From JACMLD01 sp044227095 (GTDB lineage: Bacteria; Bacteroidota; Bacteroidia; Chitinophagales; Chitinophagaceae), in NCBI GenBank assembly GCA_044227095.1, contig JBGAFV010000001.1, forward strand, positions 372,001 to 436,000: DNA of 64,000 nucleotides. The letters run 5' to 3'. The notes beneath the pieces were generated by a model. It was not told where the DNA came from and made no database searches. It saw only the letters and a program-made list of their open reading frames with translations. Below are positions 8,010 to 16,088 of this stretch, piece by piece. A program made the position numbers and the translations under genes. Every line of letters begins with the position of its first letter. The stretch's first letter is position 1.

Positions 8010-8624
8010 ATTGTTCCAGGCAGAAAATGGGTTAATAGCAATGGTTAATGTCCTGTTGGTTTTTCAAATTTCTAAGCAATCCTACGTATGCTTTCTATTG
8101 GATATTACATTACCTGTTCTTTGTTAACTGAGTGTTCTTGCTTTTGAAGAACAAATGCCTTTTGCGTGTTAAGGAATTGTTACCCAAATACAGGACGGCG
8201 AATATAGAATTACATTTTTCTACCCGAAAAGATTTTGTTCTTCTATATTTATTGCCACTATACTAACAGCAAAATCCACAGGTTTTAGGGCTTATTCACA
8301 TTTGTAAATGAGCTTACCCACAATTTAATTTATTTTATCACCCTTTTCCACATAAAAATCCCCACAAGAAGTGCAAAACAAAATATTAGCAAAAGTTTGG
8401 GTGCAATAGCGTACCCATAGGATCCAATAGCAACGCCATTTTGCCGGGTTTATAGTTTTTATTTGCTGTGAAACAAGCCACAGAACTGCTATTTGGCATT
8501 CTTGCGTCGCACACTTGTACGCCAGTAAAGGGTTTCAGCTTCTGCCTGCCCTGTAATGCCCGTGGCTACTGGTAAAAACACTTAGCAGGCCTGAAAATAT
8601 TTGCAGAAAGTAATAAAATTTCAA
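8010..8624. other. 614-bp gene-free region between dnaB and zwf
   Basis: No open frame here looks like a gene. The left part is AT-rich. Positions 8272-8366 contain several same-strand DnaA-box-like nonamers. Position 8496 starts an 18-bp sequence that is repeated exactly at 24788. The gap is long for this otherwise compact genome. Confidence 0.6.
8272..8366 (+). other. cluster of DnaA-box-like nonamers (candidate oriC)
   Basis: Same-orientation nonamers related to TTATCCACA: AAATCCACA (8272-8280), TTATTCACA (8292-8300), TTACCCACA (8314-8322), TTTTCCACA (8344-8352) and a weaker ATCCCCACA (8358-8366). The second and fourth fit TTWTNCACA exactly. Spacings are 20, 22 and 30 bp. An AT-only stretch (TTTAATTTATTTTAT, 8324-8338) sits between boxes. 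All genes to the left run leftward, and most large genes from 10.3 kb run rightward. The origin role is an inference. Confidence 0.45.
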
Positions 8625-10148
8625 TTAAACAAGCTGTTTCAAATCCTGTGTTAGCCGGTTATTTTCTGGCAATAACACCCAATCTTTCGCAAAAGGTTTT
8701 AATAAGTGATTAGCTGCTGCAGGACCCCAACTACCGGGCACGTAAAACCGCAATTGTTTAGATGGCGATATTTTCCATGCATTAATAACCGGCATTACTA
8801 CTTTCCATGCAGCTTCTACCTGGTCTGCACGCATAAATAATGTAGCATCGCCTTCCAGCACATCAAGTAAAAGTGTTTCATATGCTTCGGGAATATCCTG
8901 CGTATACGCATCCTTATACATAAAGTCCATTTCTACCGGCGTAAGCTTCATTTGCAAACCGGGTATTTTACTTTCAAACAATAAACTTATTTCCTGTTCG
9001 GGCTGTATGCTTATAATTAAACGGTTCGGTACAATATCATCCTTAAAAATTTTATAGGGCGAATCTTTAAACTGAATAACAATAACTGAAGCTTGTCGCT
9101 GTAAAGCTTTACCGGTCCTCAAAAAAAATGGAACACCTTTCCAGCGTTTGTTATTAATAAACATACGTGCCGCTACATAGGTATCGGTTACAGAAGTTGG
9201 CAAAACATGTTCTTCGGCCCTGTAGCCTGCCTGCGGCAGATTATTTATTACACCATCTGTATACTGACCCCGGACTACATTTTTAAATACATCTTCCGGC
9301 CTGTAAATTTTTATATCTTTTAAAACTTTAGCCTTGCTGTTCCTGATAATTTCAGGTTCGTATTTTACCGGGCATTCCATAGCAACTACGCAAAGCAACT
9401 GCAACAAATGATTTTGAATCATATCCCTTATTGCACCTGCACCGTCGTAATAACCACCGCGACTGCCTACAGTTACGCTTTCGGCCACACTAATCTGCAC
9501 ATGATCTATAAACTTATTGTTCCATAATGGCTCAAATACATGGTTGGCAAAACGGAAAGCCAGAATATTTTGTACTGTTTCCTTACCTAAATAATGATCT
9601 ATGCGATAAAGTTGTTTTTCGGCAAAGCGTTTCTGCAAAAACCGGTTTAAGCTTTGCGCAGTAGCCAAATCGGAACCAAAAGGTTTTTCAATTACAATCC
9701 TGTGCAGTTTGCTGTTGCTGCAAATCTTTTGTTTATACAATCCATCAGAAATAACTTCTATAAAACGGGGGGCTACTGCATAATAAAATACCCTTACGCC
9801 CTGCCGCGGGTGCAGGTTTTCAAAACCTTCCAATTGCTTTTTTAACGTAACATAGGTATCGGGGTTCATAAAATCGGCCTGTAAATACTCCAGCATAGAA
9901 GCAAACTTTGCCCACATTGCAGCATCAGCCTTGCCGTTTCTTGAAAAAGCATTTATGCCTTCCAGCAAATCATTTTTAAACTCTTCGGGCTTTACAGGCA
10001 GGTAGTCTACACATAAAATAGTGCACACATCCGGAAAATGTTTGCTCAAAAACAGATTATATAAAGCGGGAATAAGCTTACGACGGGTAAGATCTCCTTT
10101 TGCACCAAAAATGACAATAGAAGAAGGGTGAAGTTTTTTTTCTTTCAT
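8625..10148 (-). CDS. zwf: glucose-6-phosphate 1-dehydrogenase
   Basis: Oxidises glucose-6-phosphate to 6-phosphogluconolactone with NAD(P)+, the first step of the oxidative pentose phosphate pathway. The N-terminal nucleotide-binding motif is I-F-G-A-K-G-D-L-T-R-R-K-L; Lys and Thr replace the more usual Ser and Ala of G-A-S-G-D-L-A. The active-site signature R-I-D-H-Y-L-G-K-E-T is intact. I chose the ATG at 10148 (507 aa) because the ATG nine codons upstream lies within an inverted repeat (10168-10258) and adds residues outside the family. No gnd or pgl gene is adjacent. Confidence 0.95.
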   Translation of the reverse strand: MKEKKLHPSSIVIFGAKGDLTRRKLIPALYNLFLSKHFPDVCTILCVDYLPVKPEEFKNDLLEGINAFSRNGKADAAMWAKFASMLEYLQADFMNPDTYVTLKKQLEGFENLHPRQGVRVFYYAVAPRFIEVISDGLYKQKICSNSKLHRIVIEKPFGSDLATAQSLNRFLQKRFAEKQLYRIDHYLGKETVQNILAFRFANHVFEPLWNNKFIDHVQISVAESVTVGSRGGYYDGAGAIRDMIQNHLLQLLCVVAMECPVKYEPEIIRNSKAKVLKDIKIYRPEDVFKNVVRGQYTDGVINNLPQAGYRAEEHVLPTSVTDTYVAARMFINNKRWKGVPFFLRTGKALQRQASVIVIQFKDSPYKIFKDDIVPNRLIISIQPEQEISLLFESKIPGLQMKLTPVEMDFMYKDAYTQDIPEAYETLLLDVLEGDATLFMRADQVEAAWKVVMPVINAWKISPSKQLRFYVPGSWGPAAANHLLKPFAKDWVLLPENNRLTQDLKQLV

Positions 10149-10167
10149 ATCAAACAAAGGTATAAGA

Positions 10168-10258
10168 AAGTTCATAGTTCATTGTTCAATAGTTGGCTTG
10201 CAACACTGTAAATATCATGTTCCGAACAGAGAACTAAGAACTCCGGAACTATGAACTT
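10168..10258. repeat. hairpin element with perfect 13-bp arms, zwf-pheT divergent gap
   Basis: AAGTTCATAGTTC (10168-10180) and GAACTATGAACTT (10246-10258) are exact reverse complements. The 65-nt interior holds further GAAC/GTTC words (GTTCCGAACAGAGAACTAAGAAC). The pheT -7 box begins 7 bp past the right arm. Confidence 0.75.
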
Positions 10259-10264
10259 ATATTC

Positions 10265-10272
10265 TATCTTTG
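10265..10272 (+). promoter_or_regulatory. pheT promoter -7 box
   Basis: TATCTTTG matches the Bacteroidota -7 consensus TAnnTTTG. It lies 25 nt before the pheT ATG, giving a short leader. I see no clear -33 TTG at the usual spacing. Confidence 0.6.
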
Positions 10273-10297
10273 CGAAAATTGAAACTGAAGCAACCGT

Positions 10298-12727
10298 ATG
10301 ACTATTTCTTACAATTGGCTGAGCGAATACCTGCCTGAAATTATTGAGCCGGAAAGATTGAGCAGAATTTTAACTTCATTGGGACTTGAAGTAGAAAGCC
10401 TCGAAAAATATGAAGAACTGAAAGGTGGCCTGGAAGGGCTTGTGATTGGTGAAGTACTTGAATGCAGCCAGCATCCTAATGCCGATAAACTTAAACTTAC
10501 CAAAGTAACCATTGGTGCTGCAGAACCGCTTCAGATTGTTTGCGGCGCACCCAATGTAGCGGTGGGCCAAAAAGTTGTGGTAGCGCCTGTTGGTGCAACT
10601 ATATATCCAAAAAACGGTGAACCAATAACAATGAAACTGGCAAAAATTCGTGGCCAGGAAAGTTATGGTATGATTTGCGCCGAAGATGAAATTGGTTTAA
10701 GCGATAACCATGCAGGCATCATGATATTGCCTGCCAATATAAAAACAGGCACACCCGCTGCAACTTATTTTAAACCTTATACTGATTGGGTTTACGAAAT
10801 TGGACTTACCCCCAACCGGATGGATGCAATGAGCCATCTTGGTGTTGCAAAAGATGTTTGTGCCTATCTAACGCATCATTATAAAAAAGGCAGCAGGGTA
10901 AAAGCACCTTCTTTTAATGCCTTTAAACCAGATAATAATAGCTTGCCCATAGCCGTTAGCATTGAAAACAAAGAAGCATGCCAGCGTTACAGTGGCGTAA
11001 GCATAAGTGGTGTTACAGTTAAGGAAAGTCCACTTTGGTTGAAACAGCGTTTAAAATCTATCGGTTTAAGACCTATCAGCAATATAGTAGATATTACCAA
11101 CTTTATATTGCATGAAACTGGTCAGCCATTACATGCTTTTGATGCAGATGCCATTAAAGGCAATAAAGTAATTGTAAAAAACCTGCCCGATGGCACTTTG
11201 TTTACCACGCTGGATGATAAAGAACGAAAGCTCGGTAAAGAAGATTTAATGATTTGCAACAGCGAAGAACCTATGTGCATTGCCGGTGTGTTTGGCGGAA
11301 CAGCCAGCGGCGTTAAAGAACAAACAAAGAATATTTTCTTAGAAAGTGCATGGTTTAATCCTATTGATATTCGCAAAACATCTTTCAGACATGGATTGCG
11401 TACAGACGCCGCCACCCGCTTTGAAAAAAATACCGATATCAGCAATACGGTAAACGTGCTAAAACGGGCCGCATTGCTCATAAAAGAACTTGCAGGCGGT
11501 ACCATCAGTTCTGATATTATTGATGTTTATCCAGATAAAAAGGAAAAAGCACAGGTACAATTAAAATACCATTACCTCAAAAAGCTAAGCGGAAAAAATT
11601 ATCATCCCGATACGGTAAAAGACATTCTAACCGGTCTTGGTTTTGATATAGTAAAAGAAGGTATGGATGATATTTGGGTGGCGGCACCATACAGCAAACC
11701 CGATATTCATTTACCTGCAGATGTGGTAGAAGAAATTATGCGGATAGATGGGTACGATAATATTGAAATTCCTGCAAGTATTACCATTACGCCTTCTGTA
11801 GATACAGATGGCTATAAACAAATTTATAAAGAGAAAGCTGCTAATTACCTGGCCGGGCTGGGCTTCAATGAAATATTTACCAATTCTATTACCAACAGCG
11901 CATACTATTCTGAAAAGGAACTGGAAACAACAGTTAAAATGCTGAACAGCCTGAGTGCAGATTTAAATATCATGCGCCCTTCTATGCTGGAAACAGGGCT
12001 TCAGTCTGTATCTTATAACCTTAACAGGAAAAACAGCAACCTGCTTTTTTTTGAATTTGGTAAAACCTATCATACTTATAAACCGGGCAATTACGAAGAA
12101 CAGGAACACCTTAGCCTTTATATAACCGGTCAAACAAAAAAAGATGCATGGAAAAACAAAGGCAGCAATAGTGATCTGTATTATGTAAAGGGAGCAGTAG
12201 AACGGGTTTTTAGTTTATTAGGATGGGATAATATTTCTTTTACCAATACCGCAAACAATAAATTAGATTATTGCATGGAACTTGCTGTTAATGATAATGC
12301 AATAGCTGTACTTGGTGGCGTTAATAAAAACATTCTTGGCATTTTTGATATTAAGCAACCCGTTTGGTTTGCTAATATTAACTGGACGAAAGTATTACAA
12401 CTGGTGGCACAGAGAAAAGATATACAGATAGCAGAATTGCCAAAACAATTACCTGTACAAAGAGATCTTGCTTTGGTACTTCCTAAAACAACGGCATACG
12501 ATTCTCTTGAAAAAACTGTACAAAAAATAAAACTGGACAAACTGCAGCAAATGCAATTGTTTGATGTTTTTGAAAGCGATAAATTGGGAAAAGATAAAAA
12601 ATCGCTTGCTGTAAGTTTTACTTTTTTAGACAATGAGAAAACGCTTACAGACAAAGAGATTGATAGCATGATGAATAAAATAATGACAGCAATGGAAACG
12701 GAGCTAAGTGCAGAAATAAGAAAGTAG
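10298..12727 (+). CDS. pheT: phenylalanyl-tRNA synthetase beta subunit
   Basis: An 809-residue bacterial PheT, the subunit that recognises and edits tRNA-Phe. Visible domains in order: N-terminal M-T-I-S-Y-N-W-L-S-E-Y-L, the EMAP-type tRNA-binding domain (about 40-150, with C-G-A-P-N-V and G-Q-K-V-V-V-A-P-V-G), the B3/B4 editing region (about 210-390, with L-R-P-I-S-N-I-V-D-I-T-N), B5 (about 400-480), the catalytic-like core, and the C-terminal ferredoxin-fold anticodon-binding domain (about 715-809, Q-R-D-L-A-L-V-L). pheS is not in the window. A coiled-coil gene and zapA follow. Confidence 0.97.
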   Translation: MTISYNWLSEYLPEIIEPERLSRILTSLGLEVESLEKYEELKGGLEGLVIGEVLECSQHPNADKLKLTKVTIGAAEPLQIVCGAPNVAVGQKVVVAPVGATIYPKNGEPITMKLAKIRGQESYGMICAEDEIGLSDNHAGIMILPANIKTGTPAATYFKPYTDWVYEIGLTPNRMDAMSHLGVAKDVCAYLTHHYKKGSRVKAPSFNAFKPDNNSLPIAVSIENKEACQRYSGVSISGVTVKESPLWLKQRLKSIGLRPISNIVDITNFILHETGQPLHAFDADAIKGNKVIVKNLPDGTLFTTLDDKERKLGKEDLMICNSEEPMCIAGVFGGTASGVKEQTKNIFLESAWFNPIDIRKTSFRHGLRTDAATRFEKNTDISNTVNVLKRAALLIKELAGGTISSDIIDVYPDKKEKAQVQLKYHYLKKLSGKNYHPDTVKDILTGLGFDIVKEGMDDIWVAAPYSKPDIHLPADVVEEIMRIDGYDNIEIPASITITPSVDTDGYKQIYKEKAANYLAGLGFNEIFTNSITNSAYYSEKELETTVKMLNSLSADLNIMRPSMLETGLQSVSYNLNRKNSNLLFFEFGKTYHTYKPGNYEEQEHLSLYITGQTKKDAWKNKGSNSDLYYVKGAVERVFSLLGWDNISFTNTANNKLDYCMELAVNDNAIAVLGGVNKNILGIFDIKQPVWFANINWTKVLQLVAQRKDIQIAELPKQLPVQRDLALVLPKTTAYDSLEKTVQKIKLDKLQQMQLFDVFESDKLGKDKKSLAVSFTFLDNEKTLTDKEIDSMMNKIMTAMETELSAEIRK

Positions 12728-12830
12728 TTTAAAAATTTGTGTTGACTAAAGGATTGAATCCCTTCAGTGGGAGAGCTACCAACTATCAACAAAAATGAAT
12801 TGAGTCATATACACCCAATACATTCTTTGT

Positions 12831-13118
12831 ATGAATCCCTTAGAACAGCACATACAACGCATCAATGAAAAACTTCAGAATTTGCTGAAGCAATACCGCT
12901 TTTTACAGAAAGACAATGAAAAATTGAGAAAAGAATTAAATGATATCAGGGGCATTCATTCAGAAAGAAGTAAACAAATAGAAGAGCTTGAACAAAAAGT
13001 AGCTATTCTTAAAACTGCAACCAATAACATGAGTAATGAAGATAAAAAGGAACTGGAGAAGCGGCTGAACCACTACATTAAAGAAATAGACAGGTGCATT
13101 ACTATTTTAAGTGAATAG
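12831..13118 (+). CDS. small coiled-coil protein upstream of zapA
   Basis: 95 residues, highly charged, with heptad-like leucines for most of its length (Q-N-L-L-K-Q-Y-R-F-L-Q-K-D-N-E-K-L and R-S-K-Q-I-E-E-L-E-Q-K-V). A coiled-coil gene directly before zapA is a common arrangement in this phylum. By size and position it could be a division-associated ZapB-like partner, but sequence alone does not prove this. It probably shares the pheT-zapA transcription unit. Its stop codon directly abuts the stop of the convergent gene at 13119. Confidence 0.75.
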   Translation: MNPLEQHIQRINEKLQNLLKQYRFLQKDNEKLRKELNDIRGIHSERSKQIEELEQKVAILKTATNNMSNEDKKELEKRLNHYIKEIDRCITILSE

Positions 13119-13373
13119 TTATACTCTCTTTACAAGGCGTACTTTTATTTCATCTTTTCCGTGAGAAAGTTCCAAGGTATACACACCATAAGGAAGGTCA
13201 TTGAGGTTTCGCCAGGTCAATTCATTTTCTACTTTGGCTGTATTGGTTTCAAAAGTGCTGCAGATACTTCCTTTATCATCTTTTAATACAGCCTTAAGAT
13301 AGGATGGTGATGGCGCTGAAACTTCAAATTTCAATGAATCAATAAAAACCGGGGACTTAACTTTGGCAAACAT
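13119..13373 (-). CDS. 84-residue beta-rich protein, unknown function
   Basis: A short leftward gene convergent with the coiled-coil gene (stop codons adjacent). It has no signal peptide. The ending Y-G-V-Y-T-L-E-L-S-H-G followed by V-R-L-V-K-R-V resembles the last strands of type IX secretion C-terminal sorting or Ig-like beta domains, yet the protein is too short and unsecreted to be a cargo. Function unknown. Reality is supported by a normal amino-acid composition and full use of the gap. Confidence 0.6.
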   Translation of the reverse strand: MFAKVKSPVFIDSLKFEVSAPSPSYLKAVLKDDKGSICSTFETNTAKVENELTWRNLNDLPYGVYTLELSHGKDEIKVRLVKRV

Positions 13374-13485
13374 GAGTGGCGTTTTTAGCGGTTGCAGGTG
13401 AATTTTTCATTGCTACGGATTTGGATCGGGCCTAAAGTGGATAAAGTGTGAATAAATATATAAAATCATTTTGAAACAAACAACT

Positions 13486-13767
13486 ATGAGCGAATTAATT
13501 CCAATAAATCTTTTGCTTGGCGACCGCACTTACCGTGTAAGAGTAGAACCTAAAGACGAGGAAATTGTGCGCAAAACCATCAAACTGATTAATGAGAAAC
13601 TGGTAGAGTTCAAAACGCAGTTTGCAGGAAAAGATATGCAGGATTATATAGCTATGGTTGTGCTGTGGTATGCTACCCAACAATCGGGCAGCAGCCTGCC
13701 GGCTGTAAACGAAATAACCGAGCAGCTTGAAAAAATAGAGTCGTTGCTGGATCAAACCCAGGACTAG
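13486..13767 (+). CDS. zapA: cell division protein ZapA
   Basis: A small FtsZ-ring-associated protein that promotes FtsZ bundling. The N-terminal I-P-I-N-L-L-L-G-D-R-T-Y-R-V-R-V and the central helix E-E-I-V-R-K-T-I-K-L-I-N-E-K fit the family; the C-terminus is a coiled coil (about 73-93). I start at the ATG at 13486 (93 aa); an in-frame TTG five codons upstream is less likely. It lies between the coiled-coil gene and rny, with two opposite-strand genes in between. Confidence 0.9.
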   Translation: MSELIPINLLLGDRTYRVRVEPKDEEIVRKTIKLINEKLVEFKTQFAGKDMQDYIAMVVLWYATQQSGSSLPAVNEITEQLEKIESLLDQTQD

Positions 13768-13789
13768 AAAAATAAAAGTCAGTAAAAAG

Positions 13790-13825
13790 AAAGGAGAAGA
13801 GGTTAGTTCAACCCCTTCTCCTTTT
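13790..13825. terminator. bidirectional terminator between zapA and a convergent gene
   Basis: AAAGGAGAAG-A-GGTT pairs with AACC-C-CTTCTCCTTT across a 5-nt loop. There is a T-run on the plus strand and an A-rich flank that becomes a T-run on the minus strand. Confidence 0.8.
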
Positions 13826-13842
13826 TATTTGTAATAGTTCGT

Positions 13843-14670
13843 TTATAACTTCTTTGCTGTAACAGAAGCTTCAATTACTGCAGAAAGTGGTGCATTCTGC
13901 CCCATAATGCCCATTGTACCTTTTAAATCCATAGAACTTGAAGACGTTTTAAGCAGCCCCGAACCTGCTTCATAAGTAGTTTCGCCTTTAGTTGTTCCAG
14001 ACATGTCCAATTGTATTTCCATACCATTTTGCTCAACAGTGCCGGTTTTTGCCATTGTGCCGGTAAAACTTACAAGAGCGCCATCTGTAGTAATGCTTTT
14101 TAAGGTATAAGTAGTAACTGTTTTTAGCGTAGCTGTAGTACCGCTTGAATCCGTCCATGAATCACCCGGCTTAATGCTTTTAGCTGGCAATTGAATAAGT
14201 AATGGATAAGGCTGTCCGTTCGACATATCACCCATCATATTCATTACATCTGCCATACCACCTGCGGCCTTTGCAGAAGTATCTTTTGTACTGCTAACCT
14301 TGCCTTTTTTATTTACTTGTACCTCCTGGGTTGCACCAATTTTATCTTTCAATGTCTGCCCTATTTGGCCTTCCATATCTTCCTTCTTGTCAGAATCAAA
14401 GTTTACGTCCTGGCCCATAGCGTTCATTTTCATAGTAAGACGCTTTATTGTATTGGTAAAAACATATCCATTGGCATTTACGTCTTTTACTTCCACATTG
14501 CTGAAAGTTGAATTTTCATTGTCGATAGTCTGTCCCATTACTTCCATGTTCATCTTGGTAGTAGTAACAGCTTCCAGTTTTTGTCCTTTTGTTAGCGCTA
14601 TTTTTTGAGCATTAGCCCCTAATGCAAATGCCGAGATTAAAACAACGGGTAGGAAAATTTTTCTTTTCAT
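13843..14670 (-). CDS. secreted DUF6263-like protein
   Basis: 275 residues with a signal peptide (about 1-21, A-L-G-A-N-A-Q). The mature protein is beta-rich and polar, with Met/Gly/Thr-rich stretches such as M-N-M-E-V-M-G-Q-T-I-D and M-A-D-V-M-N-M-M-G-D-M. The fragment L-P-A-K-S-I-K-P-G-D-S-W-T-D recalls DUF6263-type Bacteroidota envelope proteins; that family name is from memory. Function unknown; likely periplasmic or surface-exposed. Transcribed separately from the TlpA-like gene upstream, 84 bp away. Confidence 0.75.
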   Translation of the reverse strand: MKRKIFLPVVLISAFALGANAQKIALTKGQKLEAVTTTKMNMEVMGQTIDNENSTFSNVEVKDVNANGYVFTNTIKRLTMKMNAMGQDVNFDSDKKEDMEGQIGQTLKDKIGATQEVQVNKKGKVSSTKDTSAKAAGGMADVMNMMGDMSNGQPYPLLIQLPAKSIKPGDSWTDSSGTTATLKTVTTYTLKSITTDGALVSFTGTMAKTGTVEQNGMEIQLDMSGTTKGETTYEAGSGLLKTSSSSMDLKGTMGIMGQNAPLSAVIEASVTAKKL

Positions 14671-14753
14671 GATTTTTTATAATTGATTTGGTAAAATGCG
14701 CTTCAAAGTAATAAAATACAGAAGAGCAAATTGAAAAATATTTGGTTGTATTA

Positions 14754-15902
14754 CTAAGGATAAATAATTGCCAGTTTTTTGTCAAGCATTTCTCCGCTAA
14801 GGTTTTTTGCTATTATTTTCCCTGTGGGATCCAATAAAAGGTTTTGCGGAATTGCCTGTATGCCGTATTCCCTGGCTACAGCATTGTCCCAATATTGCAG
14901 ATCAGAAACATGCCACCAGTTAAGTCCATCATCATGTATAGCTTTTAACCATCTATCTTTTGCACCGGGCCTGTCCAGCGATACGCTCAATATATTAAAC
15001 CCTTTGTCTTTGTACTTATTAAAAGTATTTACAAGAGATGGATTTTCCATACGACAAGGCCGGCACCACGAAGCCCAAAAATCGAGCAGCACATATTTTC
15101 CACGAAAAGAATGTAAAGAAACCGGCTTACTTAATGTATCGTTTTGTGTAAAATCGATAGCCAGTTGTCCTATTCCTGTTTTTCTGGCAACATTTATTTT
15201 TTCCTGCATCGCTTTTCCGGATGCTGAATTGCGCACAGCAGCAGGAAGTGTTTTAAACACAGGCTCTATTTTAGCAGCATCAATTTCATAACCAGCCCAG
15301 TTTTTAAGCGCATATAGTGCAATAGGAGAATTGGGGTTTTTCTTTACATATGCACCAAAAATTTTGTCATTGGCAATATCATTAAGACTATCAATTTGAT
15401 TTTCCAGGGCTCTTTCAGTTGCTATATCATTGCTTCTTCGTGCTAATGCAGACTGCCTGTATAAAATAGCAAGTTGCTCATCAAAAGGTCTGGCCATTTC
15501 TCGCAAAATGCGGTATTCAGCATCGGCTTTAGAACCTGTTACCGCTACATTGGAAAAAGAATCCAGCGATGCAATATTAATATTGCCCGGTTCAAGAAAA
15601 ACGATAGCATAATCCCTTTTGCTGTTGAATGGTATCCTCACCGGGTTCACACGGTCTGCTTTGTACCTGATGCGCAGTTCGGCCTGAACAGCACCTTCTA
15701 TATTACCTTTAAAATTATAGCTGTCTTGTTTTACCAGCACACTGTCTGTTATATGCTGCTCATTCACATAATAACTCAGAAAAACCCACTCCACCGGTGC
15801 TTTTAAACTGCTAATATCACCAGTAACCGTAAACTGGCCTGGCTGTGCAGAAAGCAGTTGAACACACAATATTAAAAGCCAAAAGGAAAATAGTCTTTTC
15901 AT
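14754..15902 (-). CDS. TlpA-family thiol-disulfide oxidoreductase with N-terminal DUF4369-like domain
   Basis: 382 residues: signal peptide (about 1-19), a beta-rich N-terminal domain of DUF4369 type (about 22-120), a helical linker, and a thioredoxin domain (about 240-382). The active site is F-W-A-S-W-C-R-P-C, with the cis-Pro loop in A-I-P-Q-N. Such exported proteins reduce or isomerise disulfides in the periplasm and often act in cytochrome c maturation or stress. No c-type cytochrome genes are near. The redox class is clear, the substrate unknown. Confidence 0.9.
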   Translation of the reverse strand: MKRLFSFWLLILCVQLLSAQPGQFTVTGDISSLKAPVEWVFLSYYVNEQHITDSVLVKQDSYNFKGNIEGAVQAELRIRYKADRVNPVRIPFNSKRDYAIVFLEPGNINIASLDSFSNVAVTGSKADAEYRILREMARPFDEQLAILYRQSALARRSNDIATERALENQIDSLNDIANDKIFGAYVKKNPNSPIALYALKNWAGYEIDAAKIEPVFKTLPAAVRNSASGKAMQEKINVARKTGIGQLAIDFTQNDTLSKPVSLHSFRGKYVLLDFWASWCRPCRMENPSLVNTFNKYKDKGFNILSVSLDRPGAKDRWLKAIHDDGLNWWHVSDLQYWDNAVAREYGIQAIPQNLLLDPTGKIIAKNLSGEMLDKKLAIIYP

Positions 15903-16088
15903 TCAAAATAATTAAAGGCGGCAAATTACTGTAACAAGTTCATGCCCATCTGCCATTTATGAAAATTTCAACACTTATAATTTGCTCTATCTTTTGTATT
16001 TTCGCCAACTACCTATTTATTTTAGCCATATTTATGCAAATGGAGAGAAATAATAACAGGATTGTAAACCGTATTAAAAACAAATTCA

